From assembly GCA_035294465.1 (NCBI GenBank), contig DATGKW010000067.1:1-13400 (forward strand): a stretch of 13,400 bases of DNA. Reading direction: 5' to 3'. The translations under genes were made by a program, and so were the position numbers. How positions within the stretch are numbered: the stretch's first letter is position 1; every line of letters begins with the position of its first letter. The DNA comes from Paraktedonobacter sp035294465 (GTDB taxonomy: Bacteria; Chloroflexota; Ktedonobacteria; Ktedonobacterales; Ktedonobacteraceae). The notes beneath the pieces are model-generated. The model ran no database searches. It saw only the letters and a program-made list of their open reading frames with translations, and was not told where the DNA came from. Shown piece after piece: positions 6,138 through 12,621 of the stretch.

Positions 6138-6157
6138 TTAAAAAGGAAAAAGAGTAC
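6131..6157. repeat. 9-bp inverted repeat over the -10 box (operator candidate)
   Basis: GTACTCTTT (6131-6139) and AAAGAGTAC (6149-6157) are perfect inverted copies separated by nine A/G bases. No T-run follows, so it is not an intrinsic terminator. The left arm precedes the predicted transcription start, so it cannot act as an RNA hairpin from this promoter, and a DNA-binding dyad is the better reading. The regulator that would bind is unknown; the neighbouring NarL-type protein is a guess by position. Confidence 0.5.
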
Positions 6158-6216
6158 ATCTTGTGCCATCGTGGTTTTCTTGTGCAAATTTGTGTAACAT
6201 GGAAGGGATTGCATGT

Positions 6217-7113
6217 ATGCAAGAAGCCCAGGAGAAGGATGACCTCCCTCTTGAATATCTCGACCTGCGCGCTATCGGTGATGGACCCATCGCCGCAACA
6301 ATGTCTGCTTTGCAGTTTCAGCACAAGCTTTTTCTGCGCGAAATGAATGGTAATCTCCTTCCCGACAAAATTCCTCCAGACGGCTTGCAGGTGGTCATGG
6401 ATTTTATCTGTGGTCCGGGCAGCTGGTGCCTGGATTTTAGCAAAAAGTATCCTCGGAAGCGCGTGATTGGCGTGGATATCAACCAGGCTATTATTGACTA
6501 CGCTCGCGAGAACGCTGCGCCGTCAGGAGCGAAAAACCTCAAGTTTAAGGTGGTGGATAGAAAGCGCTCCCTGCCTTTCCCCGATGGTTCCTTCGACTTG
6601 ATCCATTTGCAGAGCGGCACGACGCTCTTTACGTTGCAGCAATGGCCGGAAGTAATGGCCGAAATGGCCCGTCTGCTCAAGCCGGGCGGATGGCTGAACC
6701 TGGTTGATTTTGAAATGGGTCCCGCCTCTCAGCCCGCCCTGGATCGCGTCCTGACCCTCCTGGGACAGATGCTGGCCAGAATGGACCGCAGCACCGCGCC
6801 GGATGGAAAATCGCCGCTGACCGGATCCACATTAGGGCCGCATCGTATGTCTCAACAGCTTTTTACCGACATTGGCTATCAACTCTATCCTGTCAACCTC
6901 GGAGGCTGGAATAATCCCGCCGGTCGCGCTTACCTGGCGTGGAGCGTCGTGCGGCCAGAACTGGTCCTCTACCTGGCCAGACGCACCGGCGTTAGCTGCC
7001 AGGAAGAATTGCAGGTGCTTTTGCACGAGATGCAGCGAGAACTCCGGCAGATCGGCTTTTGTGGCGCGGGTATGCTGCTTTCGTCATTTGGGCGGAAACC
7101 GCTGAAAGTATAG
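6217..7113 (+). CDS. SAM-dependent methyltransferase (class I), first of a tandem pair
   Basis: A 298-residue Rossmann-type methyltransferase. Motif I reads VVMDFICGPGSW (59-70), keeping CGPG but with Ile where most relatives have the first Gly of D-x-G-C-G-x-G. The acidic end of strand 2 is VIGVDINQ (83-90), then FPDGSFDLIHLQS (121-133) and LLKPGGWLNLVDFEM (153-167). The N-terminal 45 residues and the C-terminal third are probably substrate-specific; I cannot name the substrate. It shares layout and tail (GFCGAGMLLSSFGRK) with the next gene. ATG 6217 is preceded by GGAAGGG nine bases upstream; ATG 6199, adding six residues, or GTG 6163 are alternatives. Transcribed from the promoter at 6109-6137. 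Confidence 0.85.
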   Translation: MQEAQEKDDLPLEYLDLRAIGDGPIAATMSALQFQHKLFLREMNGNLLPDKIPPDGLQVVMDFICGPGSWCLDFSKKYPRKRVIGVDINQAIIDYARENAAPSGAKNLKFKVVDRKRSLPFPDGSFDLIHLQSGTTLFTLQQWPEVMAEMARLLKPGGWLNLVDFEMGPASQPALDRVLTLLGQMLARMDRSTAPDGKSPLTGSTLGPHRMSQQLFTDIGYQLYPVNLGGWNNPAGRAYLAWSVVRPELVLYLARRTGVSCQEELQVLLHEMQRELRQIGFCGAGMLLSSFGRKPLKV

Positions 7114-7234
7114 GCACAAAGCAATGTGGAGGCGCTCCGGCTCGATCCCTGTTTGGTAAGCGAAGCTCTTTCAAAAAAGAAAGTAGAGAGGAAGCGGTGG
7201 CAAGGTTTGTTTTTGCAAGAAAGAGGTATAGGTG

Positions 7235-8092
7235 ATGGACCATGAGATGAAAATGCGACCGGAATACTGGCAGGAAACCGCCGCCTCAGCGGTCGCGCGC
7301 GTTTTCTTTGGGCATCCATATATGATGGAAGCGTTGGGGCGTCTGCTGCCGGAAGCGGTTGATCTGAGGCGGGTGAAGAAGGTGTTAGATATCGGCTGCG
7401 GCAAGGGAGAATGGGCGCGCCGCCTGGCGAGAGCGCATCCAGGTATTCAGATCATCGGCATCGACACCTCATTCAAATTAGTTCGCGAAGCAGTCGAGCA
7501 GGCAGCAGCCGAGGGGCTAAGATCGGTCTCATTCTATCGGTTTGACACGACCCAGACCCTCGAATTTCCCAACGAGAGTTTTGACGTGATTCATATTCAT
7601 TCACTGGCCTCATTTGTCTCCACAGCCATGTGGAACAGAATTCTGGAAGAGATGCTGCGCCTGCTCAAAATAGGAGGCTGGCTCAATATTGTCGATTACG
7701 AACATGGAACGACCTCGTGCGCGGCCTTTAATCGCCTGGCGGCTATGGGAATGGCGGGAGTGCGCGCGCTTGGCGGGAGCATCGCGCCTGCCTCTCCCAC
7801 TCAGGGGGTAGCCGCGCGCCTCTATGGTTTCCTGGTTGACGCCGGCATGGTGGATGTAGCCTATACCGTCCGCGCGGTCGATTTTAACGTCAATAGTCAT
7901 CCGCAGACGCGAGCCTTTCTTGACGATTTCCTCGTGGATATGGAGGGTTTCAAGCCGTTTATCCTGCAACTGGGCCTGACCGATGGAGAAACGTTTGACG
8001 CCCTGCTTGAACAGACAAAACACGATTTTTACCGGCCGGATTTTTGTGGCTACGCCTATTTGATCTCCGCTATCGGCCGCAAGGACTTTTAA
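7235..8092 (+). CDS. SAM-dependent methyltransferase (class I), second of a tandem pair
   Basis: A 285-residue class I methyltransferase with a canonical motif I VLDIGCGKGEWA (50-61), strand-2 acid IIGIDTS (73-79), FPNESFDVIHIHS (111-123) and LLKIGGWLNIVDYE (143-156), and the tail DFCGYAYLISAIGRK. It aligns in order with the preceding gene but is well diverged, so the duplication is old. The ATG at 7235 has GAGGT seven bases upstream; an adjoining GTG at 7232 is equally readable. The 121-base gap to the first gene has an A/T-rich hairpin CTTTC/GAAAG but no terminator, so co-transcription is likely. Substrate unknown; relatives act on small molecules such as quinones, lipids and secondary metabolites. 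Confidence 0.88.
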   Translation: MDHEMKMRPEYWQETAASAVARVFFGHPYMMEALGRLLPEAVDLRRVKKVLDIGCGKGEWARRLARAHPGIQIIGIDTSFKLVREAVEQAAAEGLRSVSFYRFDTTQTLEFPNESFDVIHIHSLASFVSTAMWNRILEEMLRLLKIGGWLNIVDYEHGTTSCAAFNRLAAMGMAGVRALGGSIAPASPTQGVAARLYGFLVDAGMVDVAYTVRAVDFNVNSHPQTRAFLDDFLVDMEGFKPFILQLGLTDGETFDALLEQTKHDFYRPDFCGYAYLISAIGRKDF

Positions 8093-8163
8093 GCCGATGG
8101 TTACAGCCGGTTGCGATGATAAGACATTCTGGCTAGTTTTGCCCTGAGTACCCGTAAAAAGAA

Positions 8164-8331
8164 ACAGATAGATATACAATGTTATAAGTACCGATGTGTA
8201 TATCTATCTGTCCTTTCACATAAAGAGGGGTGAAGGCGTGAAAGAGCAGGTAGATAGTACCGTCTTCTTTGCGATATGTATATCTACCAGCCCTTTCACG
8301 TGGGAATAGAGAGGGGGTGAAGACGTGAAAG
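8164..8331 (+). repeat. Duplicated leader of about 85 bp with two hairpins per copy
   Basis: Copy 1 spans about 8164-8248 and copy 2 about 8249-8331. The core at 8192-8219 matches 8272-8299 in 24 of 28 bases at an 80-base offset, and GAGGGGTGAAGGCGTGAAAG (8225-8244) recurs at 8311-8331. Hairpin A of copy 1 is a perfect 15-bp stem (8164-8178 with 8197-8211); in copy 2 it is GGTAGATA/TATCTACC (8249-8256 with 8281-8288). Compared with copy 1, pair A8168-T8207 became G8250-C8287, a compensatory change. Hairpin B pairs CTTTCAC (8213-8219) with GTGAAAG (8238-8244) in copy 1, and CTTTCACGT (8293-8301) with ACGTGAAAG (8323-8331) in copy 2. The 3' arm holds a GTG start and the loop holds its Shine-Dalgarno. 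This suggests RNA-level control of the gene at 8325. I found no clear promoter within 8093-8324. Confidence 0.65.
8238..8309 (+). CDS. Possible 23-residue ORF in leader copy 1
   Basis: GTG at 8238 with GAGGGGTGA five bases before it opens a 23-codon ORF (MKEQVDSTVFF...) ending in TAG at 8307-8309. Its start region is a duplicate of the start region of the gene at 8325; both peptides begin MK. It may be a by-product of the duplication or a translated regulatory ORF: ribosomes moving through it would unfold hairpin A of copy 2 and the left arm of hairpin B that covers the next start codon. No recognisable protein family. Confidence 0.3.
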   Translation: MKEQVDSTVFFAICISTSPFTWE

Positions 8332-8684
8332 ACGCTAGAGATGCCTTTTTGCCAACATTCTCCTCCCGCCTGTTTGCGGCCCTCTTCGTCATTGTGCTGA
8401 TCGGCTCGCTTTCGCTGATCTCCATCCTGGGGATTGCGATCATTGGACCGGCTGTTGGTCATGGCACGAATGTCGATCACGCGGCGGGGAAGATTGTGGA
8501 GGTGGGGCCAGGCAGAGATTTTGTGCTGCTGACCGAGACAGGCCAGCGCCTGGCTTTCCAGTGTGGAAATGGATGTCGCGCGTCACTGGCGCATTTGCAG
8601 CGCCACCTGCGCGAACATGCTCATACAGATGTGTACTATGTCGCGGGCACAAATAAGACGTTGATGGCCCTCGATGTGGATTAG
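8325..8684 (+). CDS. Small one-TM protein with a CxxxC pair, first gene of the redox operon
   Basis: A 119-residue protein I cannot assign to a family. Residues 15-43 form one long hydrophobic helix (FAALFVIVLIGSLSLISILGIAII) after a short charged N-terminus, so it is a membrane anchor or uncleaved signal with the C-terminal 75 residues probably outside. That part looks like a small beta-rich domain (GKIVEVGPGRDFVLLTETGQ, 55-74) followed by FQCGNGC with Cys80 and Cys84, then a His-rich helix (HLQRHLREHAHT, 90-101). The Cys pair and histidines could bind metal or haem or act as a thiol pair, but no standard CxxC or CxxCH is present. GTG 8325 has GGGGGTGA four bases upstream. The stop lies 14 bases before the oxidoreductase start, so joint expression is very likely. 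Confidence 0.75.
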   Translation: MKDARDAFLPTFSSRLFAALFVIVLIGSLSLISILGIAIIGPAVGHGTNVDHAAGKIVEVGPGRDFVLLTETGQRLAFQCGNGCRASLAHLQRHLREHAHTDVYYVAGTNKTLMALDVD

Positions 8685-8698
8685 AATTGTTGGCTTTG

Positions 8699-10471
8699 AT
8701 GATTAAAAATCCTTTAGCTACTCTCGACAGGGCGGATATTGTGATTGTAGGGAACGGTATCGCGGGGCTGACCGCGGCGGTGGAGGCCCGACGGTTGGAG
8801 CCTGAGAAGAGCATTGTGATCATGACCAGGCAGAGCCACCCGACGATCAATACTCCTGCCCTCAAACAATTTGCGATAGGCAAGGTAACGCGAGAGCAGT
8901 TGCTGGCTTATCCGCCGGGGACCGAGCGCCAGCAGCGGATTCATGTGGTGGATGCGCTGGTGGAGGGGATTCACGCTCAGGAAAAGTATATTCGCCTGGC
9001 CGGCGGCCAGTGCTTTGGCTATGACTCACTGCTCCTGGCGACCGGCAGCAGCCCGACCGGCCTTTCGTCCGACGTGCCTGGGCGCGACTTTGACGGCGTG
9101 TTAACCCTGCATCGCCTCAATGACTATATGGATCTGCGCCGCCGCTTGAACGAAGTGGAAGAGGTGGTGGTGATTGGCGGCGGGTCTCACGCGATTGAGA
9201 CGGTCATGGGAATGCTGTACTGGGGCATTCCTGTTCACTGGCTGATTCGCAGCCGGGCGTTCCTGCCGCGTATGCTGGACCAGACAGCGTCCGATATGGT
9301 GCTGGAGAGAATTCGCCGCGCGGGCGCGAAGGTCTATACCGAGACAGAGGTTTTGGGCGTCGTGGGGCGCGTGGGCGCGGTGGCCGGAGTTGTGACTTCG
9401 CAGCAGCAGATGATTCCGTGCCAGCTGGTGCTGGTCTGCACGGGCACGGCCCCGGTGACAACGCTGGCCCGCAACTGCGATCTGCCGATGAAGCATCAAC
9501 AGGGCATTCTGGTCGATGATCAGCTGCGTACCAGCGTGCGTGATATTTATGCTGCCGGCGACGTGGCGGCGCTGCGCGATCCGTTGAGCGGTCGCTATGC
9601 GCCGCGTGCTCAATGGCATGCCGCCGTTCTCCAGGGCCGCACAGCCGCCGCGATGATTACCGGAGCCGAGGAGCCAGAGGGCTTTGGCGTCCAGTGGCAC
9701 GCGACACGCCTGGGCGACCTCTCAATGCTGACCGTTGGCAATCCTCTGGCGAAGGTGGAAGGCGCTCTTCCTCTAACCCAGAAGCGCAAGGGCAGTTACT
9801 GCCGTCTTTCCCTGGTCGATGATCGGCTGGTGGGCTACCTCGCACTTGGCTCTGAGCCGCAAGATAGTCTGGCCATCAAGCGTATCATCGATGAAGGACT
9901 CTCCGTGCGCGATATTACGAAAGACTTGCTGCGCGGAGAATTTGATGCCCGCAAGTATTTTTCCGGCAAACGCTCTTTTGCCGTGCAAAGGATGATTGTT
10001 ACCGGCCAGTTGCCGACGCCGCTGCCGCCGGTCCCTGGCATTATTTCGGGAGAGAGCCGCGCCGTAGCCCGTATCCCGGCCCCGGCCGAGGCCAGCTCTC
10101 CTCTCCCCGCTCAACGAGTGACCGGGGAGCTTTACCGGCCTGCAACCGGGCCGCTGGTGCGTCCTGTCCCGAATCGCTCGACTCCTCCGGCCCCTGTTCA
10201 GCCAGCTCCCGTCGATACAGGCGCGCAGCGGCAGTGGTTGGCCGACCAGCGGACGCTGATCGGTGAGGAACCGGTCTTCGCGTCGAAGCCTCCCAACGGT
10301 GCGCATCAGGAGGACCAGAAGGAGGAGGTAGAACTGGTGGTTCGTGTGCCGGAGCGGCAGTTTATTCCGCCGCCTACGCGTCGCAATCCCCATCCCTCGC
10401 GCAGCCTCTGGCACTATACGAACAAACATCCTGCGGTAAATGGAAAAGGAAAAGCAAATGCTGAAAAGTAA
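8699..10471 (+). CDS. FAD-dependent pyridine-nucleotide oxidoreductase with Pro-rich tail
   Basis: A 590-residue flavoprotein of the Pyr_redox_2 fold, closest in layout to rubredoxin/ferredoxin reductases and the NirB N-terminal reductase. FAD motif VGNGIAGLTAA (17-27), LLLATGSSP (111-119), NAD(P) motif VVIGGGSHAIE (157-167), second FAD motif DIYAAGDVA (282-290). There is no redox-active CxxxxC, so it is not a disulfide reductase. After strand 2 of the NAD(P) fold, WLIRSR places Arg184 where NADH enzymes usually have Glu, which may favour NADPH. A NirB-like C-terminal subdomain runs to about 430. Residues 436-590 are Pro/Ala/Arg-rich and probably disordered, an unusual tail. ATG 8699 has no clear Shine-Dalgarno and may be reached by coupling from the previous gene; TTG 8687 is an alternative. 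The stop overlaps the ferredoxin start by 14 bases. It is the likely electron entry point of the relay. Confidence 0.88.
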   Translation: MIKNPLATLDRADIVIVGNGIAGLTAAVEARRLEPEKSIVIMTRQSHPTINTPALKQFAIGKVTREQLLAYPPGTERQQRIHVVDALVEGIHAQEKYIRLAGGQCFGYDSLLLATGSSPTGLSSDVPGRDFDGVLTLHRLNDYMDLRRRLNEVEEVVVIGGGSHAIETVMGMLYWGIPVHWLIRSRAFLPRMLDQTASDMVLERIRRAGAKVYTETEVLGVVGRVGAVAGVVTSQQQMIPCQLVLVCTGTAPVTTLARNCDLPMKHQQGILVDDQLRTSVRDIYAAGDVAALRDPLSGRYAPRAQWHAAVLQGRTAAAMITGAEEPEGFGVQWHATRLGDLSMLTVGNPLAKVEGALPLTQKRKGSYCRLSLVDDRLVGYLALGSEPQDSLAIKRIIDEGLSVRDITKDLLRGEFDARKYFSGKRSFAVQRMIVTGQLPTPLPPVPGIISGESRAVARIPAPAEASSPLPAQRVTGELYRPATGPLVRPVPNRSTPPAPVQPAPVDTGAQRQWLADQRTLIGEEPVFASKPPNGAHQEDQKEEVELVVRVPERQFIPPPTRRNPHPSRSLWHYTNKHPAVNGKGKANAEK

Positions 10472-10769
10472 TTCCGGCCAACCTGCCGTGAGATTACATA
10501 AAACAGGCTCGCAGGTCATGCAGGAGATACATGCATGCATTGGCTGCAACGAATGCTTGCTGGCCTGCCCGGCCCTCGGCGAGCCGTTGACTATCGATAT
10601 ATTAAACCGCGAAACGCTGGGCGGTCCCATTTCGCGCCCGGTGGCGCAGTTCGCTCGTTCTTGTTATCAATGCGGCGCTTGCGTGGCTCCCTGTCCGGTC
10701 GGGCTGCATCGGGACGCCATGATGATGTGGCTCAAAGTTCGCCTGCTGCGTGCAGGCTGGGAGGAGTGA
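10458..10769 (+). CDS. Two-cluster 4Fe-4S ferredoxin, HdrC/GlpC-like
   Basis: A 103-residue protein with two full cluster motifs, CIGCNECLLACP (Cys27, 30, 33, 37) and CYQCGACVAPCP (Cys69, 72, 75, 79). The roughly 30-residue linker between them resembles the HdrC/GlpC/QmoC electron-transfer subunits rather than short 2[4Fe-4S] ferredoxins. There is no CCG domain, so it is not a heterodisulfide-reductase catalytic subunit. The C-terminus is basic and amphipathic (MMMWLKVRLLRAGW), suited to docking on a membrane partner. ATG 10458 has AAGGA seven bases upstream; ATG 10440 would add six residues. The start lies within the oxidoreductase gene and the cytochrome gene begins four bases after its stop, a tightly coupled operon. 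Probable role: passing electrons from the FAD protein to the haem protein. Confidence 0.9.
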   Translation: MLKSNSGQPAVRLHKTGSQVMQEIHACIGCNECLLACPALGEPLTIDILNRETLGGPISRPVAQFARSCYQCGACVAPCPVGLHRDAMMMWLKVRLLRAGWEE

Positions 10770-10773
10770 GCAC

Positions 10774-11751
10774 GTGAATATACAGGCCAGAAGAGATTAT
10801 TTTGATCTGCCTCGGCAGGGGGAGGCCGGCTATTCGTGGCTCTACTGGGCCAGTCCGGTGAATAGCGGCTTTCGCGTGCTGGTGACGGTTCTGGTGATTG
10901 CCCTGGCATCCATCCTTTTTGCCTGGTATTCTCACACCAATGCCGATACCGCGCCAGACAGCGTGCTTGGCCTGCTCTACGCCATACTTGGGACCCTGCT
11001 GATTGGGCTGGCTATTGTGATGTATAGCCTGCGCAAGCGCTCTTCCCATCACCGCGAGGTGGGAGGCTTGCGCGCGTCTCTGGGCTGGCACATGTGCTTC
11101 GCAATTATGGGCCTGGCTATCCTGTGCATGCACTCTTTCGGCGAATTCAATCCACGCAGCGGGACATATGCGCTCTACGCGATGGTTGCCCTGGTGATCA
11201 GCGGCCTGGTCGGGCGGGTGCTGGATCGCCTGATGCCTCGTCTGATTGCGGGCGAAGCGCATCAGGCTATGACTGCTCAGGGCGATGATCGCATTGAGAC
11301 CCTTTCTCAGAAGCTCCAGGCTATCGTGGTGTATAACGCCCAGGATGTCAGGGGCGTTGCTGAGCCGCAGAACAGAGGCAATTCGCCGGTCCCCGTACCT
11401 CATGGTCGGGCGACGACCGCGCGAGATCAAACCCTGCATACGCCCTGGGACCTGGGTTATGTCTCGCTGGGAGAGACGCCCCAGGAACTCAGTCAGGTGA
11501 CTGGCCAGTTCAGCGCGCTCTCAGAGAAACGCGGCAGGTTCTTTCAACCAGGCGCTTTGATACCCGGCACGCAAGAACATATGGTTGAGCTAGATGAGGT
11601 TCGCCGCGCCATGCAGCGCGAGTTGTTTTATCGCTATATCATCCGCTACTGGCGCAAGTTTCACATTCTGCTCTCCCTGGTGACGGTAGGTCTCGTGATC
11701 TGGCATATTGTCTACGCTCTCCAGCTGATCATCCCCACCGTTTTTCACTGA
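10774..11751 (+). CDS. Putative dihaem b-type cytochrome membrane subunit
   Basis: A 325-residue membrane protein. Predicted helices: about 33-52, 65-86, 103-121, 131-150 and 298-321, with a large hydrophilic loop (about 151-296) before the last. Helix 3 has His106 and His120 (WHMCFAIMGLAILCMH) and helix 5 has His297 and His311 (FHILLSLVTVGLVIWH), both H-x13-H. Two helices each with two histidines 13 residues apart are the known pattern for two stacked b haems in NOX/ferric-reductase-type proteins. NarI-, HdrE- and QmoC-type subunits differ in spacing. The neighbours suggest it takes electrons from the ferredoxin and reduces a quinone or an external acceptor. GTG 10774 has GGGAGGAG seven bases upstream. 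I do not recognise the family by sequence; the haem assignment rests on the histidines and context. Confidence 0.75.
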   Translation: MNIQARRDYFDLPRQGEAGYSWLYWASPVNSGFRVLVTVLVIALASILFAWYSHTNADTAPDSVLGLLYAILGTLLIGLAIVMYSLRKRSSHHREVGGLRASLGWHMCFAIMGLAILCMHSFGEFNPRSGTYALYAMVALVISGLVGRVLDRLMPRLIAGEAHQAMTAQGDDRIETLSQKLQAIVVYNAQDVRGVAEPQNRGNSPVPVPHGRATTARDQTLHTPWDLGYVSLGETPQELSQVTGQFSALSEKRGRFFQPGALIPGTQEHMVELDEVRRAMQRELFYRYIIRYWRKFHILLSLVTVGLVIWHIVYALQLIIPTVFH

Positions 11752-11754
11752 GAT

Positions 11755-12621
11755 TTAAGGCGTTGGAGTTAAGTTTGTGGTGGGTGTGGACACGGGACTG
11801 GTCGTTGCCAGGGCGAATTTTGTGCCCGTGTTCAAGAACGTGATGGTCTGGCCCTCGATATGCACAAGCATGTCTACCTTGCCATCTCGTTTCACAAAAG
11901 TGAGCGTTACAGGGTACAGATCGCTGCCGGGGCCGGTCAGTTGATTGGAGAGCACATAATCTATGGATTTCGTAGGATCGCCAGCCGGTAATTCGATAAT
12001 CACGATTTGCCCGTGTAAATTTATTGCGATGAAGTGGCTGGGGTTGCTCGGACTATCGTGATTGTGGCCGACCACCGCATCGGTCTGAAAGGTACGCGGG
12101 TAGCCATAGACGATGTTATTGTATTCGTTTGTGCCCCAGGCCAGGGCTGCCGCGCCCAGTGCCCACAGGGCAATTGAGGCAGCCATGCCCACTCCTACGT
12201 AGAATAGCCAGTGGAGATTTTTGTGCGCCTGTTTGCGGGCAGGCGGCACCTCGTAAGCTGTGGTCACGTTGCGTCCTGCGCGGACCGCGCCGGCTGGCGG
12301 GACGGCGTTTGCTCTTTGCGTTCTCCGCGCCGGTACGTTGGGGGTAGGCGGACGCAAAGCCCCGCTACTCGTCGTATCGCGGCTGCTTCGGCGTGTCACA
12401 GGTGGATTCAGGCGAATCGCGCTCGAAGGGGAGCGTGGCGGGTTGGACGCATATGGATCGTCCTCCATCAACAGGTCTTCATCATCGGGGTACCGCGTGT
12501 TGCGAATGCTTTGATCCTGGGTCGTGTTGATTGAAAGCGGACTCACACCAGTTTTTCGACCACCGCCTCCCCGTGCTGAAGAAGTCTTCTGAGATGACTT
12601 GTCGCTGCTGCTGCTCGACAT
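11755..12621 (-). CDS. One-TM protein with disordered N-terminus, unknown function
   Basis: A 288-residue protein: a long Ser/Pro/Arg-rich, probably disordered cytoplasmic part (1-135), one transmembrane helix (about 138-162, WLFYVGVGMAASIALWALGA), then an outer domain of about 110 residues with YGYPRTFQTDAVVGHNHDSP and beta-rich segments (HFIAINLHGQIVIIELPAGD), ending in a Thr/Pro tail. The motif HNHDSPSNPSHFIA is, to my memory, recurrent in Ktedonobacteria membrane proteins of unknown function; I cannot name a role. ATG 12621 is supported by AAAGGGAGA four bases upstream. It converges on the cytochrome gene, with only three bases between the two stop codons and no visible terminator, so the mRNAs may overlap. 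Confidence 0.75.
   Translation of the reverse strand: MSSSSSDKSSQKTSSARGGGGRKTGVSPLSINTTQDQSIRNTRYPDDEDLLMEDDPYASNPPRSPSSAIRLNPPVTRRSSRDTTSSGALRPPTPNVPARRTQRANAVPPAGAVRAGRNVTTAYEVPPARKQAHKNLHWLFYVGVGMAASIALWALGAAALAWGTNEYNNIVYGYPRTFQTDAVVGHNHDSPSNPSHFIAINLHGQIVIIELPAGDPTKSIDYVLSNQLTGPGSDLYPVTLTFVKRDGKVDMLVHIEGQTITFLNTGTKFALATTSPVSTPTTNLTPTP

Noticed and set aside
7130..7175. CTCGATCCC resembling a tRNA T-arm
   Set aside because: No acceptor, D- or anticodon stem can be built around it.
8164..8211. The 15-bp inverted repeat as a terminator for the second methyltransferase gene or as IS terminal repeats
   Set aside because: No T-run follows on the plus strand (TCCTTTC). There is no transposase or target duplication, and the repeat fits better as hairpin A of the duplicated leader.
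9101..9700. Minus-strand ORF of 199 codons
   Set aside because: Antisense to the oxidoreductase, His/Arg/Ala-rich without motifs.
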